Shown here: piece by piece, positions 1-14,700 of the stretch
Layout: every line of letters begins with the position of its first letter
Numbering within the stretch: position 1 is the first letter of the stretch
DNA from: Lingula anatina
Lineage: Eukaryota; Brachiopoda; Lingulata; Lingulida; Lingulidae
Reading direction: 5' to 3'
DNA: 61,536 nucleotides
Assembly (NCBI RefSeq): GCF_001039355.2
Contig: NW_019775591.1
Coordinates: forward strand, 550,197 to 611,732
Position numbers and translations under genes: made by a program
Notes under the pieces: model-generated
The model's database searches: none
Told to the model about the DNA's origin: nothing
What the model saw: only the letters and a program-made list of their open reading frames with translations

Positions 1-309
1 GCTGAAAAAAGTGAAAAACAGCATAACTTCCCTAAAAATGACCCGATCATACTGATTTTCGAACTTGACCTGCGTATTATGAATATTCATCAGTTCTGTA
101 AGTTTCAAGCCAAAAGGTATAATGGTTTTCCACTTATCGTGTTATCGGTGCTGCATATATGCTGAAAAAAGTGAAAAAACAGCATAAATTCCCTATAAGT
201 GACCCGATCATGCTGATTTTCGAACTTGACCTGCGTATTATGATCATTCATCAGTTCTGTAAGTTTCAAGCCAAAAGGTAAAACGGTTTTCCACTTATCG
301 TGTTATCGG
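1..309. repeat. Two-copy tandem repeat, 160-bp period, cut by window start
   Basis: Copies start at 1 and 161 (GCTGAAAAAAGTGAAAAA...) and end in the same CCACTTATCGTGTTATCGGT segment near 150 and 309. They differ by scattered substitutions and small indels. The array may continue left of the window. It lies in the intron after EYS exon 47. Confidence 0.8.
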
Positions 310-1395
310 TAAAAGTGCACGCCAACGGCAACGGCGACGACAGACGCAGGTGATGGCTATATGTACAGACACATCTGTGTCTGTACATAAAAAAACTGGG
401 TACCTTGGCTGCAAAACTGTCCAGACCACCCCAGTGGACATGAACAGGTATAGGTGGCACTGGCTTCCTGTGGCACACAAGACGCTCCATTCTCGCAACT
501 GTGGTCTCTGCAGTAGATGGACTGCTCACAGCGATTGCCAAAATATAACTGAAATTTTACAACATTTTGTCAAAGATTCTTCACCTCAACTGGACATGTT
601 GGTGATTAATTTTTTTTTCTTAAGAGACTAAACTTGTCTTCACATATAAGAGAAGATTCAGAGCAGCAGACTAACAGACCCACAGATCAAATACATGTGT
701 ATGACTGACCCACTTGAATGCTTGATGCATAATCCCTGCAGGGTATCTATTCATTGTCCAATTGGGAATAAAGCAGCAAGCTTTTAGTGAGTTGCCTTAT
801 TTGATCCACAGACTTAGACATGTCATTTCATTGCTTCATGAAAGGGTCAAAACTTTTTGTCTCAAAGGTTAAGGCACATGTAGCCTCTTTAAAAACAATT
901 CACTATTTTAAACCATTTTTACACAAGAGTCAATGTGAAACCTGCTTCATTATTTACCAAAATATTGTTCTCAACATTTCATATTGCAGATATTAGGTTA
1001 AAAACCAGAAAATATCAATCCAACACAGAATTTCCCTGGAGAGAGAGAGAGAGAGAGAGGGGGAAGGGGGGGGGGGGGCTTGTCTAAAACAAAACTGGCA
1101 AATTTAACAACTGTCCTATCACAAATGGGGGGAAATGTCTCTCTCTCTCTCTCTTTGTAAGTCACTCTCTCTTCTTTCACCTTTCTCTCTTTTCTCTCCC
1201 TTCCTCACCCGATTTCCTAGTACTACCAGTATATGGTTTGGCTTTCATCAAAACTCAACTTTTAAATTCAGATTTAGAAGACTAGAAGGGGTAAGGGACT
1301 GTCACCCTTTATGGCTTCTACTGAACCTTCCCCTGCTTGAAATCGTGAAAACAAAATCATCAACAACTAAAAATTCAGAATTGCCTCTGACTTAC
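310..1395. other. EYS intron sequence, no exon found
   Basis: No EGF- or LamG-like exon is visible. It contains a short inverted repeat at about 360-388 (ATGTACAGACAC / its complement), a (GA)n-(G)n purine tract at about 1038-1078 and a (CT)n tract at about 1136-1155. The small ORFs here have no domain signal. Confidence 0.6.
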
Positions 1396-2124
1396 CTGTG
1401 GACAGCTGCACTGATAACTGTCCCCGGCTGCGTTACAGGTACCGCCATTTTGACAAACGCTGTATCCACATCCTGTGCCATCGCAGTCCCCAACATTCAG
1501 CCCTGAGACTGCTCCTATGAAAATATATTAACAGTAAGAGAGCATTCACAAGCAGTCGATTAGTCCACCATTTGTCCCAATCAAAATTTACGAGTAAGAA
1601 GATGAAATCTTCAAATAATGGAAATAAAAAATAATTTTAATCTAAAAAAAAACGCACAGCCCCTGAAAAGCATGGCAGAATTAAGACAAGTGTAGGAAAC
1701 ATATTTGTCTTCTAGAAAGACTTCCAGAATTTGATCTCAGTGCAGTCAGTCTGAAATCTTGGATCTGTACCTTCTACAGTCAGGTCATATGTTCTTCCGT
1801 TCACAATAAATTCCCTGATGCAACCTTCATATGTCACTGGATCATTCTCCACAGCTGAGGGATTCAACATAGACAGTTGTGGCAATCCTCCTATAAAACA
1901 ATGAAAAACAATCAAATTAATCAAAATTGGTTTGCTGCAAAATCGTTTAGGAGGAAATGTCAAAATAAATGCTGTGGAGCAAACTGGCATTGCTACAATT
2001 AAAAGTTTGAAAAATTCACAAAATATAAATGAGTAATCTTTCCATAGCAAAGATTTCAATTGAAAAAGAGATCATGGCTTGCTATCCAAAAAATAAATAA
2101 ATAAATAAATAAATAAATAAAAAA

Positions 2125-2157
<33 letters not shown>

Positions 2158-2787
2158 AAGAGACTATATGCGCCTCTTGCCATACAGTCACTATTACATT
2201 TACCCACCTAAGTAAAAGAATGACCTTGTATCCAAGGAAACGGTGCCAGGGGTCGTTGTCCCGGTAACAACCTCACCATCTACACTGAGGGTAGCATGGG
2301 AACCATTCCTTCTCACCTCTATCACAGACCATACACCTAAATAGGGTGAGAAATAACAATTTTTACAATAATTCATATATCAATAGCTTTTCAATGAAAA
2401 TGCTAGTTTTTCACTCAAACTTTTACAATAATTAAGTGCATATGTGTGAAATCTTGTCAAGGAGGAAGAAGGGTGCCTTAACCATAAAGAAAAAAGTGTA
2501 AGCTAACCCTTAGCAAAATTTACCTGGAGTAACCATCGTGCTACTTGTTAGCACAGCAGTGGGAGAGGTCCCCAGATTTAACCTCAGATCAACACTTCCA
2601 TTATTCAGAGACAATGCAATAAAATCCCCGCTGCGTTCATTCATGTGCTCGGCAGCATAGAACAGGACGCCATCTTGTTTTCTGGGATTGACCTGGATTC
2701 TAATGTCACATGATCGGCCAATATGGACGGGTTCAAAGGCCATGTAAGATGCCTCACCTATGAAAATCGGGTCACTGATAGTGATAC
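1396..2787 (-). CDS. EYS: EYS exons 44-47: laminin G domain 4 and an EGF repeat at the window edge
   Basis: Exons are 2524-2787, 2208-2336, 1771-1890 and 1396-1514. LamG4 runs from [17 protein letters not shown] through [30 protein letters not shown] and FFYLGGLPQLS to [17 protein letters not shown]. Exon 47 encodes [23 protein letters not shown], an EGF repeat cut by a phase-0 donor (CAG|GTAAGT). The rest of the repeat must come from an exon outside the window. Confidence 0.84.
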
Positions 2788-5700
2788 CTGAAAAACAGCA
2801 GAAATTCTAAATGTAAAAATCACTGCAGAATAATCCTCTTAAAATTATAATTTACCACATTCCACTGAGAACAGCTCATTTTTCAATGTCATATACCTAA
2901 AGATGGTGCATATAATACACAATGAGTAGTTCTTTTTCTGAAAAAAAAAAAACAAAATACTTTTTTTACCTTTCTTACTATCTTTGTTAAGCAAGTTTGA
3001 GAAATGGCACAGATCCTAGATCATTTTTTGAATCAGAGAAAACCAAAAGGGCAGTCTGCTTCCTCCCTGCCCCACCCCCACCCCTGCTTACATGTTTGCT
3101 GAATGATGAGTTACAAACATTTAAGTCCTGAGTAATCATCCCAATATGCATTTTCTTTGTGATCTGTGCTCTATAACTTTTATAATGTGACATGGCACTT
3201 TCTAGTCTTGTATTCATGGCTCCAAGTCTAGACTGACAGAATTATAAATTCAAAGCAATATTTACTAAATTAAACATACAGTTTTGATTTCTTCTCTTAT
3301 GTCAACCACTTCTACCACTACTTCATTTGTCAAAGCGACTATAAATTCAATTTTCATAAGAAGCTATTTATTCCCCTTATTGTACAATCAATTAAAGCAA
3401 TAATAACTCTTCGTTTCGGCCAAAAAATGAATTTTCCTGGAGTAAACAACAATTTTCCCATGCTTACCAATGGTTAATGAATCCATTTTTACATTCAAAG
3501 TTAGTCCCTGGTTTTTTTCTAAAAAGTTGGGTTTTTTGTTAAAATCTCTTAAGAGATTTTAACATAGTATAGACATCAATGGAGGTCACGTGGTCTAAAG
3601 ACAAGTTCAAATATCAGAATAAAAGCTATAACTGCTGTTTTTGTGGTAAAACAGAATATATTATATTTCTATGAGTTATTCACAAGGTTTTTATTGTGAA
3701 ATATAGGTCTCATACAAAGAGTTATTATGCCTTTAATATCTTGTATGACTTACTCTGCTCACATCTTTCCCCCGCCTTCCCCAGGGGACAGTCACACCTG
3801 TACCCCCCCTCTGTGAGAGGAACACAAGTAGAACCATTGGCACAGTCAGAGCTGGTGTCACAGACTGAGATCTGTTCTGAGCATAGGGCTCCCTTCCATC
3901 CACTACTGCAGTGACACCTATAGGATTTTATGAAAATTAAAATGACTGAGAAGGTGTAGGCACAATATAAAGCTCCTTCCCATCCAGTCAGACAGACATA
4001 GAGATTGATTGTTGGATTGGAAGAGACTTATCCACAATATTTCAGAAATGATAGAAAAGCTAGCCTTAAAAAAAAACAACTAAAAATGCAACCATGAGAG
4101 GTGCGTATCCATATACTGATGGTCTGGGGAGCAATGGCCCCTGTAAATAATCTCATAATTTATATTACCAACCAATATTAATAATTTTATACATAAACAT
4201 CCAATTATCCAGATAGATCTGAAAGATTCCCATCTGTAATACCTGAAGGATGCCCCTAGGTCCACACACGTCCCTCCATTTTGACAGGTATTGACCGCAC
4301 ACTCGCTGGCATTACACTGCTGGACGTTCCGGCCACTGGTCACATGACCAGGGGGGAGTCCAGGGGCTTGAAACTGACCACTGCTGCCACCTCTCACCTC
4401 AAGGTCAAATATACACCCTGGGCACAAAATATACATAGAATTTTAAACATGGTTCATGTGTATTGAAGAAAAAAATAAACATAGTGACCCTGGCATTGAT
4501 TATGAATGAATAATGGGGATCAGAGTGTTTTTCGTCTTTATCACTATGCCAGTTTAAATTATTTCTTCTTTTGCTGAAAATCTTGAGTTACCTATCATAC
4601 AATAAATTAACATAAAAAAATACACATGGGAAAGTATGTCCAGAAAGTTTTCATATTAAAATCAAGAATTGTTCCTAGCACTATATAACAGATAATCACA
4701 TTCTATAAACTGAATTGCAATTTAAACGCAAGCTTAAACATAAATAAATAAGCCATCCATAACCAACAACACACCTTGAAATCCAACGGTAAAATTGACC
4801 CCTAAAGGCAAAAGTTTCATCTCAAAAACATCATATCCTCCAACATAGAACTCGCTAAAGGAATTCAAGCCAATCAGTTTCCCTAAAGATGACCCTGTGA
4901 CCTTGACCTGGTTGTCCACCTTGAGATGACCTTGACTGTAGCTTCGACCAAGTTCCACAATGTGATAGGTGGCACTAGTGTCCACTGGCTCTGGACTGAC
5001 TAGTTTACGAGGTCCTGAAAAAAAAAGAAAATTTAATTTAATTTACTTGAAATTTGTCAAATTATCAAGTTGCAAAGCTTTTGGTCTAAAATAGTATCAA
5101 AAAGAATGATCACTACAATTTTCTTGATTACAATATAATTGCATCATTTTGGGGTGTGCTTAGAGAGGAAAAAAACTCTCCAATCCAGGATTAAACTGTT
5201 TAAGATCACTTCACATGAAACCCAATTATAATAAATTCTATAAATAATCCAAAATACAGAAAATCTCTTAATTCACCAAGCCCTCACCAGTTCCTAGGTC
5301 AAACATGTAAACAACATGGCCGCCTTCCATGCCAACTGCCAAGTAGTCTGAACCATTGGGGTAATTGCCTGGTAATAGATTTAAATAAAATATATAGGCT
5401 TCTGTGTGACAGAATGTTTGTGCATAAAAAAAATCTTTCTCATAAATTGTTTTTCAATCACACAAAAGTTGAAAAGAAAAAAATTTTCAGCAGTTTTCTG
5501 TAAATTTAAGTAGACCAGATTACACTGTACTTTGCCTTTGCACAAACTGTTATCAATACTTTGATAATAATAATAATAATAATAAGATTCTTATATGGCG
5601 CCTTACATTCTATCTCAAGGCGCCTTACAATAATGGCTAATATACTAAAATCATTAAAATGACTACAATATTTTAATCATAAACTCTCATTGGAAACCAT

Positions 5701-8700
5701 TTAAAATTTACACTACTAAAAATCAATCCTATTAAAAAAAAAAAAAACATATATATATTAAAACAAAATCTAAGAGATATAGACAGAATTAAAAAAGTGG
5801 GTCTTTAAAAGAGATTTAAAATTGTCAAAGTCTTCTGTTTTCCTAATAAAATTTGGTAGACCATTCCACACTCTTGGGGCGTAGATTATAAAAGCACGAT
5901 CTCCATAACTTTTTAGGCACCCCTTCTCTAAAACAGAATGTTCTAAAATAAAATCATTCTCAGTATTAAAACGTGTGGACCGCCGTGGTAAGTTAAAACA
6001 GATAAGATCAGATAAATATAATGGTCCTTGTGAATGGATCGCCTTAAAAATAATACAGAGTACTTTAAAATCAATCCTCTGCTTCACAGGCAGCCAGTGT
6101 AATTCTTTCAGAATGGGAGTGATATGGTGTGTACTATTGTACTTAATTTGACAAACCAGTCTTGCAGCTGAGTTTTGAATAACTTGTAACTTTTTAATCT
6201 GATAGTCACAAATACCAAAGAGGAGACTATTGCAGTAATCTAATCTTGATGATATAAATGCATGTACTAATTTTTCAGTGGTTTTGTTATCTAACACTTT
6301 CCTTATTTTTCCAATGCGCCATAGTGCATAAGATGCTGATTTACACACTTCAGATACACGCTTGCCCATAGTGCCATTTTCATCGAGGGTAACTCCCAGA
6401 TCTTTTACAGAACTAGATGGTTTTATAAGAACATCTCCTATGCAAATGTTGGCATTTGCTACATTTTTTCTATTTGCCTTGAACCTTGATGTAAACCATA
6501 TCAACTCAGTCTTACTATCATTTAAAGCCAACATGTTCACTTTCATCCATTCTCGAATCTCTGCAAGACAAGTCTCCATAGAAGTGATTGTTGCAGACTG
6601 GCTGCTCTTGCATGTAATATATACTATTTTCATACTATTTCCATTTAACCTTCCTTACAGTAAACCATTCATATATGTTAAAGACATAGACTGTGATGGA
6701 AATTAATTAAACATGCACTCAGTGTTCACTGACCTTGCTGTCCAGTAAAGATCATCAGACCACTGTCCAGTGCAGTGTCCAGGTTGTTCAGAGTAAACTT
6801 GAACCGGATGTCCATCTCAAACTCCAGGGACGGAATCTTGGGATAGGCCAGGTAGGAAGAATAGCCATACTGGTCACCGAAGAAGGCTGGACGGGAAATG
6901 ACCGCCGCTGAAAATAAGATATAAATATGGTTACAGTTCTTATAATAAAAATAATTATAATAATTATTATTATTATTATAATAATTATTATTATTATTAC
7001 ATTTATTATTTCTATTTTTATAATCAAAGCTGATGATATTTTTGGCTCCCAAAATGTCATGTTCCAACATGTACATGTACAAATGTCCACTAATAACAAA
7101 CTATTTCCTATTACACAGGACTCATTCAGAATAAGGAACTAACTAGTCCAAGGGTCAAATATGGCCGACCCAATTGAATATTTCCCCATGTGATATCTTT
7201 TCCGTGTCTATTACATGTATAATTAGCAGTTTAGACGGCAAGCTTTGTAGTGGGTGGCCATATTTGACCCTCTAGTTAGTCCCCTATTCTGAATGGGGCC
7301 AAACAGTCCCTCAGTCTTACCTTCTGTACAGTGTACCCCTCTCCTGCCATAAGGACACAGGCAGACATATTGACCTTGACCTTGTAGTATGATGCAGGTG
7401 CCCCCATGTTGGCAGGGGTTGTGTTGGCAAAGTCTCCTCTCACATAATACACCAGTGTAGTCTGAGAGACAATCACAGAACCAAGATTCTCCATCCCTGA
7501 AATATTACCATTCTTATATAACTGCTGTCAGCCAACTGCCCCTTCCCTCCCCTGCCTTTCTCCCCTCCACCCCACAAATGTGAAGTGACTGAAACAATCT
7601 ACTGACTTAAAGCCTGACCTCTACGGTGCAGGATATTTTTTTAAAAATAACTGTATCTAATTTTTCAATACAAAGTTCATTTCCCAATAAAATTTTCAAC
7701 CCTCTACAAGTAGTCATTGCAATAACAACAGCATCTGGAAATTACTGGCCTGTATCAACAATATCAACATTGGGAATGAGCCTTAATACATGTATAATAC
7801 TTACAGCTGACATGTTGCATTATTTCGACATGGCTCATAACTGCAGGGAGGCACTGTGCAGTCAGCGATGTTCTGTCCACGCAAGGCATCAAAGAACACA
7901 TCAACTTCTCTGTCATTCACCTAAAGTTATATTAGAAAAATAGAAAAAAAGTGGTCCAAACGGTTATAGTATATTTTCTATAGAAAAAGGAACAGTTGCT
8001 TATGAACAACTTGGTCATAACTTACCTTTCTTGTTCTAAGAATATTATTGCTGTACCAGATGCTATTTACAAGTATGGACTGGGAAGCAGAGGATCTCCT
8101 TGGGTAATGTTTTTCCATTTATGAATATTTCAAAATCTTGATCCTTTCCATTTCATAAAATTATTAACTTAACAAATCCTGTATATTCCATCTCTATACT
8201 AACTACAAATGTGTGTAATTTACAGAAATCTCTTCCAACACCAACAAAATTGAACAAATACAAATTTGTATAATCCCAAATGCTGCACGTACTAAATGAC
8301 ACAGTTTCTATTAAAAGAAAACACACAACATTTTCTCTCTGTCCAATTCTTACCTGCAGGTTTCTAATACATCCAACAAAAGGTAAGAACGGGGTAGCCC
8401 TGGCATCTGGACTATAGATGCCAGTAGCATAGCCTCCCAGATATAGAGGGCCGTATGTTCCATAGGTGGCCAAGACAAGCTGACTGCTGATAATCCTAAA
8501 AAGGAATATTTTAAAACTTGTTAAAAATAACTCTCAAAACAGTTTCACTGAAGGCACTGATTATGCAGTACCTTCAAAATTCATCAGTGAATAATCTACA
8601 ATCCCTTTTTTGAGTGAAGTTATAATGAACTTTTGGTTTAAAGGTTTGAAGAATAAAGTGCAGATGGAGAGCATAAAAATGTTATCTGGGAGTGACTATG

Positions 8701-11700
8701 TTAGTTTGTACACTGTGTCTTTCTTCTGACAGTAGAAACTGTTGGTAATTTCTTAAGGAGATATTATTTACTCATACATTGTAAATGTTAGCTTAAACAG
8801 TGTGTTAGGTGTGACAATGTAAGTTATACACTGTGTTAGCTTCAACATTGTTAATGTATTCATCATATCATGTAGGATTGATAATATTACTCAATACTGC
8901 ATTACGTGGGATGAGGTTAACTTATATTGTGTTAGGTGTGACAATGTTAGTTATTCAATGCATAAAGTTGAAATGTTTGTTCTACATTGCATAAGCTGTG
9001 AAAATGTAAGTTACACAATTTACAGATGTGACAGTGTTAGTTCCATATTGTGTTAGCTGTGACAATGTTAATTACACATTGTGTTAGTTGTGACACTGTT
9101 AGTACCACATTGTGTTAGTTGTGACACCTACTCAGGATAAGAATCCACCTGTACTGCTGCAGAACACCTCTGTCTCACTGTGTTCACATCTGTCATCCAT
9201 GGATGCTGGTGCCTGGAAAAAAACAATGACAATAGAGGATAATAATTTAATATCACTGCAGAATAAATATCAAAGATACTTTATTTATAAATAGCACATA
9301 CAAACATAATTTAAATACAAAAAACGTGAAAAGATTTTGTGTATTCATTTTATCACGAAAACCTGAAACAGTTTTGCTTGCTGCATAAAGCCTACAGTAT
9401 TTTGACATTCAGTTTTTACTGATTACATAAAGACTGATCAATGTTTATTCAAAAATAGCTAAAAATATAATAATGAAATTAAGATAAACAAAAAAAGTGA
9501 CCCAAAAATTTTGCTCAGTATTTATTGTTCATCATTTCTGTATCAAACAGGCCTATCAATCTGTAACATTGTCAATTTACATGAAGACACAAAAGTCAAA
9601 TCAAAACATACCTAAGATTGACAGCAGTTAAATTCCCAGTGGCAACATAGACCTGTGTGTCAATCATCAGTATGTTACCATGGTTACATGCAAATTGATA
9701 CTTGATATACCCGCCCTCCACATAAAGATGCATAAAGGATCCTGATACTTGACTCTGTGAGAAAAGAATGGTGCCACTGGTGTGGGAGGTCTTAAAGGTC
9801 AAGAAGAGGTCACTGGTTGCCATGGAAACATTAATGGCTGCATGTTCTAAGTAGGAGTTGCCACCAAATGAAGGGAAATAGACGACCACCTCTGTCAAAT
9901 AAAAATGCAAAATAATTAAATACACAAAATACAAAAAGCAAGAAAACAAAACTAAGTCTTTAAAAAAACTTATAAACATATTTGTGGTTGCACTTTTAAG
10001 TTCTGATTTTGTGATTAATGAAGACAATCATGAACATTTCAACAAAATATGGAATGAAAAATGCATCTAAATCAATGAAATTCATCAACACTATTATTAT
10101 AATTATTATAACTGTGACTGTTATAGATCAGAATATCTCCCTGAAAATGCCAAGTACTAATTCACCTCTAAAGTATTAACAACATCAACAAACTCAGTTA
10201 GAATAACCACAAACAAATGATATGAAGACTAAAACCTGAATACGGGTATAACTGACTATAAGTTCTACTTTTTAAAGAGTGTTGAAAACAAACCTTTTTT
10301 ACATCTGGGCCCTGAGAACCCCAGTGCACAGTCACACACCAATCCACCGCCAGATGTCAGCACTTCCCTGCATGTGCCACCATGGTTACAAGTAATGTCT
10401 GCACAGGTTGGTGGCCGTGGTGATGGTGTTACCGTGGTTACAGGGGCTGGAGATGTGGTGATTGGTGGAACATAACCACATTCATATACATTCACCTGAA
10501 AATAAGTTTTCTTCTAATGAGGTTTCTTTGATAAAAATCAACATGTACTACAACATATTTTGAATGGGAAAAGTTTGTCAGAAAATTACTGCAAAATGGG
10601 GAGGAGGTGGTTAAATCATCACAAAATCTCATGGTTTAAACATTAGCATTAGAACCAATTGGATTAAGGACCTAAAGAAATATTTTTAGTACAATGAAAT
10701 ATGTCACTTGCTGAAGCATCGCCGACATATTCAATGACCATCAAATCTATATAAAATCCGTATCTATGCCCAGTACTTTTTCAGCACCATATTTATTCCA
10801 TTTCTGATAATACCAACTACTTACCCCTTCCACTGCATCCAAGTACTCATAACTCTCTCCATTCACCATCATACTGCCAAGACAGCCCACATAACTAGCA
10901 AGTGGTGCCACCTGGTTATCTGGCTGCACACTACTTGGCAGACCTCCCAGGTAGAGATTTGATAGAGTTGTCAACCTGAAGCTGGGAAAAACAAAACTCA
11001 TGCCGAGTTCTACTCTGGGTGGAGATGCAGCAGGACCTCTGACATCAAGAGAGGCAAAGCAGTCTTGTGTTTGACTGAAAGAGAGAAGAAAACAACACAG
11101 TCAGTCTCTGTTATAATAATTATCATTGTCAGAATCTTCTTCAAAATACGTATTACTTAAAATTAGAATTAAAAAAATGTAAGAAAAATCATAGCATAAA
11201 CAAGGTGTTTGTTATGAACCATTATGCAACTAATACTGATGTTTCATAACAATTTGTTTTTAAAAAGAGCAAACAGATGTCAAGTATGAAAGAATCATCA
11301 ATCAGACACCACGAAAAGAATATTATACATGTGGCAACAAAAGCTTCAGTTTTTTTAGAGAAGCATTTTAACTACATAATATCAATGAAACTAGAGAAAT
11401 GTATAACAGAAAATATTCATTGTCAAACCAAATTGGCCAAATACTCACATGACAGTCACGTTGAATATTTCTCCTGTATTCACAACTTGACCACTGTTCA
11501 GGGTAAACCTCTCTAATTTACACGAAAACTGGTACTGAAGTCAGATCAATGGGAATGAAATAAGGCTTGAAATGTACATCAAGCAACTGGTAGAATTTTT
11601 CCCCAAATATACAACTGCCAATAAAGCGTTCATTGGGCCATTAAGGATATCATCAGGAGCAGAGAGAGGGACACTTACCATGAAAGTATACTTTGTAAAC

Positions 11701-14700
11701 AGTCAGCAAAACAAAGCTTATCTTTAAATCAGCTGTCTGTGGTCTGATTTGTAACACACTCTTAACATGAAATTGCAAAGTCAACTTTTTTTATGTAGCC
11801 TGTTGCTAAGAAAATTAGCTACACCCCAAGGAAAATTAGGAAACGTCCTTCTTGTCTATAACAATTTTAATACAATTGTAATTAAACCACACTTATCACA
11901 AAGCATTACATGAAACAGAAGAGAAAATTGTTTGACTTCATTTTTACATTTATCTCCTCCTTTCAGTACAAAACTCCACGACCTGTACTTTATCTAAAAT
12001 CTTAATCCATTATTCAATTTGCAAAAAAAAGTTCACATTTACCTTCAATACTCCATTCTCCACATATAAGTAGATGTAGTGGGTCCAGTCAGCATTATAG
12101 TCAGCATCAGAGTAGAACAAGGTGCCATTAGCCTGGAGAGACAAATATATCATTTGACAGAGAGAGAGAGCGAGCATTAGTTTGCACAGGAAAATATAGA
12201 TGGAGCCAGCTATGTACCTAGAACACAGCATCTGGGAAAGAGTTTGTTTTAGCCAATCACAGGTGAGTAAAGTGGCAATAAAATTACTGCTCTCATTTTG
12301 ATGTATGATTTATAAAATATAATCAATAATTTAATTAATTTATGAATTCAATAACAGGGCAGGGGTGAAGCAAGTTTTCATTTGCTCTCTGGACTGTCTT
12401 TCATATAACCTACGTACATGTATATAATACTATTTACCTGTGTTGTATTGAACTCCAAGGCAATAGCATTGGACTGCTGTAGCTGAAGGGGTGAAAGGGG
12501 GGGAGGGCGCAAGGACACATGAGATATCCTGTACTCTTATATATAACTTAGACAATTACCTGTGTTGTATTAAACTCCAAGGTGATAGTATTGGACTGCT
12601 GTAGCTGAGGGGGAGGGTACATGAGATATCCTGTGCTGTCATACTGGGAACTGCTGTAGGACTTTTCTGGAAATATGAAAATTAAAGCATAATCTATTAG
12701 AAAAACGTAATAAAAATAATGCTATTTTAATGAAATGGATTTCATTTTCTCTTCTGACTTTAATTTTTTTAAACAATTCCATATAGCACTGGTATGGTAA
12801 CAAAATATAACACTGGAAACACCACAGTCTAGAGAATTTAAGTTGTATAAAAAATTTCACGTCAAACATTATTGACAGTTATTTTTACACCCACCTGTTT
12901 CGCATCGTTTCCCTTCGTACTTAAACGTACACATGCACATGTAATCCAGCACTCCATTTTGTGTAACATTGACGCAGGTTGCTCCATTTAGGCAAGGTTC
13001 TGCATTACAGCCACGAGATGGAGCCACTGTGCTGACTTCAGGTGTCGTCTGCTCTGTGGTGGGTAGTGATGTGGATTGGGGAGATGTGGATTCAGAAGTG
13101 GATTGAGGAGTTGTAGATTCAGATGTGGATTGAGCAGAAGTGGATTCAGAAGTCCTTTGGGTGACAGAAGACTCCCTAGTTGTAGTAATATCTGAGGTGG
13201 TTTGCTCATCTACAGGTTTCGGTGTTGTCTGTGTAGTGGTGGATTCTGCAGAAGTGGACTCTGGTGTGGTCTGGGCAGAGGTGGACTCTGGTGTGATCTG
13301 ACCCACAGTGGTTTGAGCCCCAGTAAACTCAGTGCTGGTTTGTGGCGCAGTAGATGCAGTAGTAGTAGTAGTAGTAGTAGCAGTAGTAGCAGCAGCAGTA
13401 GCAGTGGTAGCATTACTGGTAGTGGAATCTGCCATTGTTTGTGCTGTGGTGGTGGTAATTGACTGTGTTGTTGTGGATTGCTGAACAGTGGACTTTGCAG
13501 TGCTATGACTGAAAGATTCAGGAGTTGTTGTGATTCCTCCTGTTGCACTGGTTGTAGAGAAACTATATTCAGCTGTTGTGAATCCTGTAAAATCACTAGC
13601 AGTGGTTGTTTCTTGGGTGGCAGATTGAGTTATTGTAGTACTTGGAGGCGTGGATTCCTTCTTGGATGTGGTCTCACTGGTGGGTGTGGTTACAGTGGAG
13701 GTAGGCGTGGTGCCTATGGTGGTTGGCATGGTTACATCAGTGGTGGGTGTAGTTACTCCAGTGGTTGGCATGGTTACTCCAGTGGTGGGTGTGGTAAGTC
13801 TAGAAGTAGGAGTGGCTACTGAAGTGGTTGGCATGGTTACAGTGGTAGGAGGTGTGGTTACACTGTCAGTGGGTGTGGTCAACCCAGTGGTAGGCATGGT
13901 TTCACTGCTGGTAGTGGCTCTGCTTTCTCTCTCAGGCACAGTCCCCGTCGCTGACTCAGTTGAAGTGGCTGTAAATGTGGTAGTTAAGGGTTCTTTAGAG
14001 CTTGACACCGCAGTTGTTAGCTTATCTGTTGTGGTCTCTAAAGGGACAGTTGTGGTTGTGGTGATTTTGACTGCCTCAGTTGTTGTTGGTTGAGCACTCC
14101 CTGTGGTACCAGTTGTTGGCATGGTAACTGTCACCATGGTGGTACTGGTTGAACTGACAGTTTCAGGTGCTGTTCTTGCTGTTGATATCATTGTTGATGT
14201 GGCTGCTGATGAAGGTGTCACTGATTGGGAAATTGTCACTGGAACAGTCGATGTTGCTAAAAAATGAGAAAGTTCTATATCAATAATACGATATATCAAA
14301 AATATGAAGTGAAATGAAAATATTTCTCAAAACTATTTTCAAGTTACTAAGAAAGTAAAATACTATAAATTTTGCAAATTTTTGCAAAATTCTTAAATAT
14401 CACAACATGAACATTTCTGCAAACAAACCTTTCTATTACTGCCACAGAAACAAATTAAATATTAGATGTTAATAGCACCACAAACAGCAATTAATGAAAC
14501 AACAGGATGAGCATAATATTTTACATACAAATTATTTCACATAAAACAAATAAAAACCACTTACACATATCTCCAGTCAAAGTGCTAAAACTCGGCTGTG
14601 AAACTGTAAAACTCAAATCAACCAAAGAAGCAAAATTAGTGTGCGTTACATCAGGCATGTCTATGCTGCTGCTAGGCAACACACTGTCACTAGGCAACAC

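Noticed and set aside
266-631. Overlapping ORFs on both strands near the window start
   Set aside because: No domain, splice support or codon bias. They overlap a short inverted repeat and repeat-derived sequence.
5770-6633. Active retrotransposon gene
   Set aside because: The catalytic box, the N-terminal half of the reverse transcriptase and any endonuclease are missing. Only the C-terminal part remains.
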